Translations under genes and position numbers: made by a program
Part shown: one piece after another, positions 45,870 to 55,337 of the stretch
Position numbering within the stretch: the first letter of the stretch is position 1
Layout of the letters: every line of letters begins with the position of its first letter
The notes under the pieces: model-generated
Seen by the model: the letters and a program-made list of their open reading frames with translations, nothing else
What the model was told of the DNA's origin: nothing
Database searches by the model: none
NCBI GenBank assembly: GCA_948099385.1
Contig: CANUEZ040000140.1
Span: 3,100,001-3,164,000, forward strand
DNA from: Fasciola hepatica
Lineage: Eukaryota > Platyhelminthes > Trematoda > Plagiorchiida > Fasciolidae
Direction: 5' to 3'
Length of the DNA: 64,000 nt

Positions 45870-46480
45870 AATTTAGGTTGTGTGCCAAACAAAACGTGAT
45901 ACGATCGGGGAAGAAGAGATAGATGGAATCCGATTCCATGACTTGTTTACGGGCGCAGTGCTGCCAAGTTGCCCAGGTCAAAACACGTAGTTCTCTTGGG
46001 AGTTCCGCAACCGGAGCCTTTAGTTATCCAAAGTTTAACCCGCAAGGCAGCGAAACGAAGCGTGGGGTCCGTAACTCTACTGGGGTTGGCGACTGATCGC
46101 TTAGTTCATACGCCCTTCGGATGAGGCCAAACATACTGGATGCCCAGTACACCCTTCCGCCACGGATGCCGGTGAGTATAGTGCTAAACGCTTCGTACGC
46201 CGTCCATGGTTGGTTTGGAATCAGGGTTTGGGCAACTTCCCTGGACTCGGTGGAGAGCGCTGAGCGATCGTCTTCGATCTCTTTGGTGAGAACACCACCA
46301 CGCGAAGGCAGCGTGCAGGAAATCCTCAGCAGAGGCTGTTTGGAAGATTCCGAAGGGCTCATTGAAAGCCCGTTTGCTATACCAGTCAATCACGCCGAAA
46401 GCGGCGATCGTCTCATCCAGCTGTGCTCTGACCGCAGATTGTTTCTAGCGAGTACACACTTCTGCCATAAGAAGTGATAT
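45870..46480. pseudogene. RTE fragments (3' end on minus strand, endonuclease scrap on plus)
   Basis: At 45879-45915 a copy of the RTE 3' end (TGTGTGCCAAACAAAACGTG) lies in the same orientation as at 42950-42985. At 46400-46475 the + strand encodes GDRLIQLCSDRRLFLASTHF, an RTE endonuclease motif also seen at 49430-49480. The two are in opposite orientations, so this is a rearranged mixture. The stretch between has no clear identity. Confidence 0.5.
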
Positions 46481-46535
46481 AAACTCACATTTGATCCTCC
46501 TACGTCTCCATGACGTTGTATTCAGATTGACCATG

Positions 46536-46711
46536 TGTTATGATCGACAGCAAACGAATGATAACAGAAGTCTTGAAACGGTACCCTAAGTAAGGCTTTA
46601 ATCAACTTGGAACAAGGCAATAGCCAAAATATAATAGGCAAGAGTTATAAGACATTAACATGGGAGAGCACAAGCGATGATAAGACTATTTAATTAAGGA
46701 AGATTTAGTTA
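46536..46711 (-). repeat. 3' LTR (at least 176 bp) of minus-strand gypsy
   Basis: The sequence starting TGTTATGATCGACAGC is about 90 percent identical to 53420-53596, with the same orientation and spacing. It lies downstream of gypsy pol on the minus strand, as a 3' LTR should. Its inner border is uncertain: sequence after 46711 (TTAAAAAATTCA) differs from the other copy. Confidence 0.7.
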
Positions 46712-46833
46712 AAAAATTCACCTCACCTAAAAACATTTTCCACATAACAAAATTGACGTAATGGTTAATATTTGCGCAGACGTAGGGAAAAATTGGTTGC
46801 GTGTGTATGTGATGTGGCATTGTAGTGTATGAA

Positions 46834-48233
46834 TCATGCTGTTCTATTTCTCAAACAATGTGGGTGTACTCTTTGTGGGAGTCTATACATTTCCTCCATT
46901 GAGGACTGTTGAGTAGTGTCTTCGGCCCTGAAGGTCACTTGAGAATTGAGGCCCGGATCTGGCTCTGATGTAGAGGAGGGAAGTTCGTTCGTGGGACTAC
47001 GTGGCATCTCATTTTCTTTGTCGTGGCTTGAATCTTCGGTGGATCGTTTAGCAGCCGGTGCAAGATTCCTGAATGATGCGGTATCTCCTCGGTCATCCGT
47101 AAAGCGGATGCGGGCGTAGGTAAGATTGCATTCTAGTAACTCAACTTCCTCAACTAATGGGTCAAATTTCGATGATCGAGCGCTATTACGAAGAAGTACC
47201 CTGCCTGAATTCCCCAACCAGCTGGGCACTGATATACCCACTGTTGCTTTTCGATTATGGTGGAACATCCTTTCATGAAGAGTACAGTTCGTAGCCGTGC
47301 AGAGTAGAGAGCGAAGTGAATGAGGGGCGTCCGGAAGAACGGCTTCCCACTGATAAGTCGCTAGACCTCGAGATCGCAGTGCTAAGGTAACAGCCTTCCC
47401 CGGAGGAAAATGCCACTAGCCTGCCGTCCTGGTTTAGGGAGGCCGCAATGGCAATGTCTGAGGCATCCGTTCCTACTACCAAACTGGTTCCAGGTTCGAC
47501 GGTGACCGAGACAGCATTTTATAATCCAAGTTTCAGGTTTTTAAACGATTCCAAGACGTTGCTTGGTAGGGAGAATGTCCGGTTTCGTACAAGTAGGCTG
47601 ATTTTATCCGAGAAGTGTGATATCCATTGAGAGTAATAAGCAAACATGCTTGTGACACGTTCTTGAGTTTTTACATTATGCGGTGGAGGTAGTTCTCCCA
47701 TTGGTTTTAATCGCTCTTGGTCTGGTCCTATAACATTCTTCGATTCTTCGAACCCGAGAAGACTGAGTTGCCGCGAACGAATAATGTATTTGACTCATTG
47801 AATGTAATATCATATTTCTTAGCGACTTTAAGAAACTTCCAGATTTTAGTTGTGCTCCTCAGTGGAGGCTCCGCAGATAGTCAGGTTGTCTACGTAGGAA
47901 AAAGATCCGTTCAATCGTTCTTTGGCTATGACACCATCAATTGCACTTTGAAAACATCACTCCATTTGTCACGCCGATTGGGATGCGACAAAAAGGTACA
48001 ATTTGCTGCACGCTTCGAATGCGGTGTAGTGCTTTTCACTGTCTTCAATCGGTATTTTATGGTAAGCGCTCTTCAAGTGTAATGTGCTGTAAGCTTCATA
48101 TCGCGAAATTATTTCGATTAACTCGTCTGTACGTGGAAGCGGGTAAGCATATAAATGAGTGAAGCGATTTATCGTTTGACTATAGCCAATTGCCAATCTC
48201 CTGTTATGACTTGCCATCACGACGAGACTGCAC
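46834..48233 (-). pseudogene. pol: Gypsy RT, RNase H and integrase C-terminus, broken
   Basis: Minus-strand frames give RT (GYSQTINRFTHLYAYPLPR, then LHLKSAYHKIPI, 48220-47969), where the usual L-D-L-K-S-A-Y-H has lost its catalytic aspartate. Next are the RT-RNase H connection (ELPPPHNVKTQERV, FAYYSQWISHFSDK, 47701-47519) and the RNase H start (VVGTDASDIAIAASLNQDG, 47482-47420). A deletion removes the rest of RNase H and the integrase core. The integrase C-terminus follows (SWLGNSGRVLLRNS, SSKFDPLVEEVELL, 47268-46834). Confidence 0.85.
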
Positions 48234-48531
48234 TTTGACGTGGTGTGGTGGCTTGCGCGCCTCTATGACCCAAAGAGCTATGCAGGATGGCTTCTTTAAG
48301 CCGGAGATGCATTTATACCTGACAGGTCATTGGGTATAGGCCAGACAAAGTCCAGTCTCCTGGTCCTCCAGGTTGGGGGTCGATTTGAGCTGGCAACTCA
48401 GTCGGCAAAATCAGTGGAAGAATAATTGATCCAAACAAATTGGCTTCCACTAAGCCATCCTGCTGCCTTGCGGATAGGTTCTTGTTAGAACTAAAGGCTT
48501 TTGATGAGGGCCCTAATCGTTCTCCTGCTTT

Positions 48532-50011
48532 GTGGCGGGACACCTTAGCAATACCCATCCAACATCTCCCATGAACTGCATGAATAGAAAGAATTCCATA
48601 CTGCATCGGTCGTCGCTCAGGATAATCAGGACTGCGCTGTCTATTGCATCGAGCGGAGTGGATAGTGATAAGTGTGCTACTGCTCAGAGTTCCCTCTCTT
48701 TTATTCAACCTTTGTCTTCTGTCCCCAACCACGTATCTTTGCTCTCTCTATCCACCAATAATGCTCCCACTGACAACACAGCCGACATTCACAACGATTC
48801 ATTGTCAAATAGTGTCGGGAATAATCCTCTGTCTTCTAGCTCACATTTTCTCAAGCCTCGCCAGCCTCTGAATCTCGGCCCCTTCAACGTGCGTACACTC
48901 ATGCAGGCCGGTCAGCAGGCGTGTCTAGCCCTCACATTGACCTCTCTGAAGATTGATGTGTGCTGCGTAAATGAAACGCGTATCCAGGATTCGAGCAGTG
49001 TGATTCAACTAACTGCTTCTGGTATTTCATCGAGGTATTTTCTGCGCACTTCAGGAGATGAAGTAGCTCGAGCTGTGGGTCAACGTGGTGTAGGAATAGT
49101 CTTGACTGACAAGGCTGAGGCTGCCCTTTTAGACTGGATCCCTGTTAACAGTGGTTTATGTGCTGTGAGACTTGGCTTTCGAAAGGATATTTGTGTTAAG
49201 AGCAGTTTGTTTGTGATCTAGGTGTACGGCCCAACGGACTGCAGCTGTGACACGCAGAAAGATGAGTTCTGTGATGAACTCGCCACCCTTGTTCGCAGCA
49301 GTCAGTGTTCTGACATTGTAGTGCTAACTGATGACTTCAATGCACAAGTTGGCAAACTTAGTGTGTCAGAAGCTTGTTTAGGTGAGCGTTGTGTTTTACC
49401 CACTGAGCGTACAGATAACGGGGAAAAGCTTCTCCAGTTTTGTGCAGACAATCGATTGTTCTTGCCTAGCACCAATTTCCGACACAGTTTGCGTCGCACA
49501 GCGACATGGCGCTCTAACTCTACAGGTACTTTGAGTCAGATTGATCACATTGGCGTAAGCTACCGGTGGCGCAGTTCTGTTCAAAACTGCAGATCTTACT
49601 GGTCCACGTACGTACAGTCGGACCATGCATTAGTTTTAATGCGACTGTTATTCCAGCTTCATAGTCATCCACGTGAACTACAAACCCGGTTAGCCGTGCA
49701 ACGTGTGTGATCCAGAAGTATGCACCCGTTATGAGCAGAAGTTATCACATGAGCTAGGATCTACGACGAACAGTGATGTAGATGAGCATTGGGCCCATAT
49801 CCAACAGTTGGTGCACGTTGCAGCAAGTCTTGCCTGTGGTCCTAGATCCGATGTCCATCAACGACATTGGATCTCGCGAGAGTCGCTGAGTGTGATGGAG
49901 CAAAAGCGTCAGCTCTCGAACTGTAAGGAGATGAATAAGATACGAAGACATCTACAAAAGCAAGTTACGAAAAGCCCTAAGAATGATGGCGAAAATTGTG
50001 GGTCAAGGTAA
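48532..50011 (+). pseudogene. RTE endonuclease domain, broken
   Basis: The AP-endonuclease domain starts near 48870 with LNLGPFNVRTLMQAGQQ and CCVNETRIQDSS, whose glutamate (about 48976) is catalytic. A TAG at about 49219 breaks the frame inside the V-Y-x-P-T-D-C block. The domain continues with LTDDFNAQVGKL (about 49326), FCADNRLFLPSTNFRH (about 49438) and SDHALVLMRL (about 49619), the last including the S-D-H motif. Frameshifts follow near 49705 and 50000. The domain nicks target DNA during retrotransposition. All main catalytic motifs are still readable. Confidence 0.88.
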
Positions 50012-51843
50012 CCGAAGAAATGGAAATAGCAGCTACTCCAGGTAACAGTCAAAGGCTGTTCAAACTTATTTGTGACACAGGTGGACGGCGCATCCAGGTC
50101 AATGAAACGATTTGCGATAAAAATGGAGAACCCATCCATGTCAAACAGCAAAGGCTGGACCTTTGGGCCGAATACTTCAAGGAGCAGCTTAGCTGGCCGA
50201 ACGCTAATATAGTTACTCCTGTGTGAACAACTGCGACTGCTTGGGTGGTATCACTTGAGCCCCCATCGGAAGTAAAAGTGGAGTCATGTATACGATTACT
50301 AAAGCGTGGGAAGGAGTCCGGTCCCGACGAACTTCCCCCAGTTCTTTTCAAACTGGGTGAAAATGTCTTGATAAAATCGCTTACCGCTTTGCTCTGTGAC
50401 ATTTGGAACTAGGAGCGTATTCCGTTAATATGGAGCGAGTCATTGATGGTTCCCATCTTCAAGAAGGGAATACGCAATGACTGTAGTAACCATCGTGGAA
50501 TTAGCTTAATTCCGATAGTCACCAAAGTATTAGCCTCGATTCTGCTGCACCGTCTTACACCGGCTCGCGAGAGGAATGCCCGCGAACAGCAGGCAGGATT
50601 CCGCCCAGGTTGAGGATGTATGGACCAGATTTTTACTCCTCGCCGACTACTTGAAACGCGTCACTCACACCGCCGACTGACAATAATGGCTTTCTTAGAC
50701 TTGAAAGGTGCCTTCGATTCAGTTGATCGAACATCGCTTTTCAGTGCTCTTGAGCGAAAAGGTATGCCCCAGAAGTTCGTGAAACTACTGAGTTCATTGT
50801 ATTGTGTTATTACTGGCCGCGTTAGGGTTTACGGTGAACTATCCGGTCTGTTCGAAACGACCAGTGGTGTTCGACAGGGATGTCCCATGTCTCCATTCCT
50901 GTTCAACTACGTCATGGACAAAATAATGGAGAGTGCGTTGCAAAATCTTCAGGATGTAGGCATCGAACTAGGAAATAGTGGAAAGCTATGTGACGTAGAT
51001 TATGCGGACGACGTTGTCTGCATGTTCGAATCCACGGAACGTGCTCAGCGTGCACCAGATAGACTTGGGAGAGCTGGAGCTCCATTGGGCATGTGCTTTG
51101 CACCTTCAAAGTGTAGAGTGATGTTGCAAGACTGGACATCAGCGATTACGAGCTTGATGCTCTATGGGGAGGTGCTGGCAATTGTCGACTGCTTCACGAA
51201 CCTCGGCAACAGCGTGGTGACGGATGGAAGCACAGTGGTAGAGGTGAGCACGCAGATATCCAAAGTTCGAAGGGCGTACTCTGGACTGAAGCACTTGGGC
51301 TGGTGACCTGATATTTCACTGAAGTTGGAAGGTCGTGTATACTGTTCCACGGTGCGTTCAGTTTTGTTGTGTGGTTGCGGGACATGGAGTCTGCGTGCTG
51401 AAGATATTCGTCGTCTTGAGGTTTTCAACCATCGATGTTTACGTAGTATCACTAAGATTGGGTGGAATAGCCGAGTGAGCAGTGCTGAGGTTAGGAAACA
51501 AGTATTGGGTATTAATTCGGAGAACGTTCTGTCACAGCGTATCCAACTTAGTAGACCTTGTTGGTTGGGACACGTGTTACGTATGGCACACACGTCTACC
51601 ATACCGTGTCCTATTCTCCGTTCCTCCTCAGGAGTGAAAAAACCACGTGGAGGTCAACAGATGACTTGGCAACGAGGAATGAGAAAATGTACAGCGAACT
51701 TAGGAAAAGGAGATGCCTCACGTCTTCGTGGTTGGGGTCCAGAAGATCCCCCAACCAGTAGGCTGGAGCCACTGAAGGATATGGCAGCGAACCGTGAACA
51801 GTGGTGCTCATGTTGTCACTTTCTGTTGAATCATAATGATTGA
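50012..51843 (+). pseudogene. RTE reverse transcriptase and C-terminal domain, broken
   Basis: The pre-RT block is at 50000-50226 (VNETICDKNGEPI, LWAEYFKEQLSWP), ended by a TGA. A further stop lies near 50410. RT then shows FLDLKGAFDSVDR (50692-50730), GVRQGCPMSPFLFNYVMD (about 50866) and DYADDVVCMF (about 50997), with both catalytic aspartate sets intact. A stop at about 51304 breaks the frame before the C-terminal domain (ISLKLEGRVYCSTV). That domain then runs to 51843, with WLGHVLRMAH and ANREQWCSCCHFLL. This C-terminus is typical of flatworm RTE elements. Confidence 0.9.
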
Positions 51844-52042
51844 TCAGTGTTTGTTTGTACAGTTAGACTGTGTATTCCGTGTGTTGGCTACTAGGGCATT
51901 CTTTCCTTTTCCCACCCATGTAGGTCTAGTCCCTGTTCATCTTGTATATTCATACTTTCTAATTCAACGTGCAGCATAGTGAGATGGTCAGTGGGGCTTG
52001 CCCTACTGTTTAACGCTGTTCGATGCTGATGATGATGAATAA

Positions 52043-53415
52043 GATCTTGCGCTCTCCAGGGGGACTTCGATGGCTCAGTGATGCCGGAGGATAATATCTC
52101 TATTTCAGACTCGATAGACATGAAGTCTTGCAACGAATGTCGTCGTGACTCAGTGGCGATTGGTCTACGACCGGAAGATAGGTGCTCAAAAAGTGATTGT
52201 GATTCGATTTTGGCCGCCAGTAGGCTGCAGAGAGTAAAAGGTTGTTTGGAACCAAAAAATGGAATTTCAACACTTTCATGTAATCCGAGGAAGTCATGTC
52301 CAAATAAAACATCTGTGCATATGTCAGATAAGACACAAAATTTGATACGGGTGTATGAAATGTCTCTGAATTGGATAGATGCAAAATAAATGTCCTTGAG
52401 TAGAACTCGATAGGCTAGTGGATGCCATGGTGGTTTCATGTTGTGATGCAACGACATGCCTGTCATACTTTTCAACCACACTCTTGGAAATGCAGCTTTC
52501 CGAACTCCCTGTGTCAATAAGTGCGTGCAGCCTGATGCCGTTGACAGCGATAAGAATGATTGCGCTGGAGAGGCAGCGGGCAGCTGCTGCAACGGTGACG
52601 GAAGAAATGACGGAATCCATGGACGATGTGACATGTCCGGGAAAGGGTGTAGGTTTCCTGACATGGGAACTTGGAAAAACTCGTTGAAAATGTCCCTTTT
52701 TTCCGCAACCTTTGTACAAAGCTTCTCTAGCGGAGTACTTAGTTCTGGGTTGTCGGCTCATACCGCAGAAATGACAAGTGAAATTTTCAACTGCCAATAC
52801 GGGGTCTTCTTTATCGTGTGAATCAGTTGAATTATCCGAAACGGGCGGATTAATCATAGAGACGGAGCTAAATGTGGGTGGGGCAACATAGTACGACAAA
52901 GATTGTTTTGGGCGAGCTCGAGTTGTCTAGCTAAATCAGAGGTGGTCGAGAGTTCGAGTGTCCTTTCTTCCAATAATCGTTGCCGGATTTGATTAAACTT
53001 CAAGACACGAATAAATTCGTCCCGGTGTTCGTCAGTGGTCACTTCCTTGAAATCACAATCGACAGAGAGGGATTGTAATTGTTGGAGAGATTGATCTGTA
53101 GTCTGCTCCTGTTCTTGGCTGACGGAAGATGGCACGTAGCGCGCAAAAATTCTATTTTTCGGTTTAATATACAGCTTCTCGAGAGTTGTGATAGCCGAGT
53201 TGAAGTCGTTGCACGCAGCGATGTGTTTAAAGATTGACGGCGCGACATAGTTTGTTAAAGTGGCAAGTTTGTCATCATTCTGGGGCTCGATGGAAGTCAA
53301 GAAGTAGTCGAATGTCTTCTTCTAATGAATCCAATGGTCCATAGCGTTCGACGAGTGAGGATTGGTGTCTAAACCATCTGGCCGTAGGATCCGATCCGTA
53401 TTTCACAAGTTGATT
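52043..53415 (-). pseudogene. gag: Gypsy gag and protease, broken
   Basis: Minus-strand frames encode Gag from about 53415 (KYGSDPTARWFRHQSSLVE, then after a frameshift SIEPQNDDKLATLTNYVAPS and IKPKNRIFARYV, 53300-52854). A zinc-knuckle region follows (CHFCGMSRQPRTKYS, then CGKKGHFQRVFPS, 52770-52650), with some knuckle cysteines replaced. The retropepsin is at about 52530 (LHALIDTGSSESCISKS). The RT N-terminal part is VLSDICTDVLFGHDFLGL near 52340-52285. It ends at the RTE insertion. The Gag frame abuts the LTR-like repeat with almost no leader, which is odd. Confidence 0.85.
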
Positions 53416-53419
53416 AAGT

Positions 53420-53599
53420 TGTTATGATCGACAGCGAACGAATGATAACAGAAGTCTTGAAACGGTACCCTAAGTAAGGCTTTAATCAACTTGAAACAAG
53501 GCCATAGCTAAAGTATGAATAGGCAAGAGTTATAAGGCGCTAACATGCGTGAGCACAGGCAATGGCAAGACTAGTTAATTAAGGAAGATTTAGTTACCA
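53420..53599 (-). repeat. 5' LTR of minus-strand gypsy
   Basis: About 180 bp starting TGTTATGATCGACAGC and ending GTTACCA on the + strand. It is about 90 percent identical to 46536-46711 and lies upstream of gag on the minus strand. Confidence 0.7.
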
Positions 53600-54243
53600 C
53601 GCCATACTGTCATTGGTCACCATGGGTGTAAATCAGTCGAAGATGGTCGTTTGCAGGCGAAGACTGTCGGTGTTTGAGCACCGATGTCTCCGTAGCATTG
53701 CCCGTATATGGTGAGAACACCGTATCGGCAATACTGAGGCTAGATGTAAAGTTTTGGCAGTCAGAGGTCAGTCACTGGATCAAGTACTGAATCTAAATAG
53801 GTTACGGTGGCTGGGACATGTGTGTTACGCATGCTCACTGGTAGTCTTCGTCGGCTTACGCTGTTCTTCGAGGCAGGTAGTGTTGGGAAGGTAAGTCGGA
53901 GTTGTAACTGCACGACACGGCAATAAGGTATGCAAACCATTACTAATGGACTTGGCCACATAGGACTTGTCAGATTTCCAGGTCGGGGTTCACACGGCTC
54001 GCCTACCAAATGGCTAGAGAAATTGAGTGATATAGCTAGGTGTCGTGGTCAGTGACGTAGTTGCATTCGGATTCTTTCTTTGTCTTCTTGACTTTCACGT
54101 GTTACTTTGATTTTATGGGACCTTTATCGTTTTATGCTCCTATTCTTTTTAATCTTTGCTCTACAATGCTGGAAGGTGGCAACTGAAACCAAACTACAGA
54201 AGTACGAGGTAAGTGGTTGAATAAACTGAACTGAACTGAACTG
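53600..54243 (+). pseudogene. RTE-clade LINE 3' fragment with (TGAAC)n tail
   Basis: The + strand encodes, in broken frames, LSVFEHRCLRSIARIW (about 53668), VLNLNRLRWLGHV (about 53787) and PTKWLEKLSDIAR (about 54005). These are the conserved C-terminal blocks of an RTE subfamily different from the one at 48.2-52.0 kb. The fragment ends AATAAACTGAACTGAACTGAACTG at about 54220-54243, split here only for display as a (TGAAC)n tail. RT and endonuclease are missing. Confidence 0.75.
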
Positions 54244-54410
54244 TTCATTTTTGTCTACTGTGGATCACGCCTTGGTACCTGCTCGATTCCGTTTACGCCT
54301 CGCCTGTGGTCTTGCCAAATTTTCCCGGAAGCACAGGACCGATTTTGCGGTTACTGCCGCTCATCAGGTGCGTGTGCCCGGTACTCTTCTGCCAAGTGGT
54401 CTTTATACTT
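54244..54410 (+). pseudogene. Possible RTE endonuclease scrap
   Basis: Residues STVDHALVPARFRLRLA at about 54254-54305 resemble the S-D-H-A-L-V motif region of RTE endonuclease. The match is short. Confidence 0.45.
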
Positions 54411-54666
54411 GAGCACCCCACAGTTGGTTTATGGTTGTAATCTCATTTGAATCGTAAGAAGCATGCATGGACTAAGAGTCATATGGAACTACAAGGTGAT
54501 TCTTCCGTAGTTTTTTTTCGGTGAACTGGGCTAACCTTTAGAACAAGTTTTTGCTATAGGTAGTGTGATATGGTTTTTTTCATCCTGTCTTCCATTAAGT
54601 GGTCCATTCTAAGAAAAACTCGTGGCAATCGAAAGTTAGTGATGAGAATCTTACAAATACAGTCAG

Positions 54667-54670
<4 letters not shown>
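54411..54670. other. Unassigned upstream flank of AVL9
   Basis: No gene or repeat boundary recognised. AT-rich. Confidence 0.3.

Positions 54671-54721
<51 letters not shown>
54671..54721. repeat. (TA)n microsatellite
   Basis: About 51 bp of alternating TA, roughly 550 bp upstream of the AVL9 start codon. Confidence 0.95.
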
Positions 54722-54727
<6 letters not shown>

Positions 54728-55271
54728 CTTCGTAAAATTCCCACTACTAACTTTCGATTTCTCGCGGATTTGCCGTTGAATCGGCCACTTACAATACCGT
54801 TGTCAGACCGCGTCGGCTTACCACTGTGGCACGGCTGAAGTGCTTTTATTCTTTGACCGCCCGCCATATCGTTCGACCTGTTGTCTGTTTAGGCTCGGTC
54901 GCTCGGTTTTTTCTCTTTATCCCCCATGATCACATTCATTATCTTATTTATCATTCAGTCGTACTCATTGGTTGCATGCATACAACGATTCTTGTAGATT
55001 CTTGCTCGCAATGCATTCTGACAACCCTTTGATCAATATCGCTTGGAGCTCACCCGTTTATCTGGGAGTACTATGAAAGCACAAGAAAACCAGTTTTTAT
55101 GTTATCATTGTTAATACCATTGTACTTAATATTCTGGTAAATCCTAACATGTTTCCTTTCTTGATCTCTGTCACATAGCCATCTGGAGTATTTCTGTGAC
55201 AGTCAGGGATAACACAAGCCTTTCGGCTTTACTCAGGCCTTCGGCTCAAGTCGGTCACAAACCTGAACCTA
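54722..55271 (+). promoter_or_regulatory. 5' flank and probable 5' UTR of the AVL9 homologue
   Basis: No other gene lies between the (TA)n tract and the AVL9 start. I see no convincing TATA box. A pyrimidine-to-AG site (TTTCTGTGACAG, about 55191-55202) could be an acceptor for a 5' UTR intron or a spliced leader; this is speculative. Just upstream of the ATG is a short imperfect repeat (TTTCGGCTTTACTCAGGCC then TTCGGCTCAAG). Confidence 0.35.
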
Positions 55272-55337
55272 ATGGCTGGAAGTGGTTGCATATTGCATGT
55301 TATTTCTGTTGGATTTCATCACAGAAGAGGAGCGACT
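55272..55337 (+). CDS. AVL9: AVL9 exon 1 (start codon)
   Basis: Starts at the ATG at 55272 and encodes MAGSGCILHVISVGFHHRRG plus AT. HVISVGFHHRRG aligns with the conserved first strand of the AVL9 DENN domain. The donor GTAAGC at 55338 opens a 33-bp intron. No better upstream start is seen. Confidence 0.93.

Larger units (their letters stand above)
48234..52042 (+). mobile_element. RTE-clade LINE (SR2/SjR2-like), near full length, nested in gypsy
   Basis: This + strand element of about 3.8 kb has a 5' untranslated region with CCTGGTCCTCCAGGTTGGGG (48356-48375), endonuclease, RT and a C-terminal domain. It ends in a short GATGATGATGAATAA tail at about 52028-52042. It splits a minus-strand gypsy RT between the codons for RAQ and VVM. 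The gypsy bases at the two junctions (GATCTTGCGCTC and GAGACTGCACTT) are partly alike and may be a diverged target duplication. Several stops and frameshifts are present, so it is inactive. Confidence 0.88.
46536..53599 (-). mobile_element. Ty3/gypsy element, minus strand, with RTE nested inside
   Basis: Between two direct repeats of about 176-180 bp the minus strand carries, in order, gag (53415-52840), zinc knuckle and protease (52800-52050), a nested RTE (52042-48234), RT (48233-47970), RNase H (47701-47273) and the integrase C-terminus (47268-46834). Most of RNase H and the integrase core are deleted. The gypsy RT motif reads EPSKSPWRAQ up to the RTE and continues VVMASHNRR beyond it. The frames are broken throughout. 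Confidence 0.85.

Noticed and set aside
54300..54400. Hammerhead-like string on the minus strand (CTGATGA, GCGG-loop-CCGC, AAAA, nearby GCACA/TGTGC)
   Set aside because: GAAA is AAAA, stem III is missing and stem I pairs only distally. The bases lie in RTE endonuclease-like coding sequence on the other strand, so chance is more likely.
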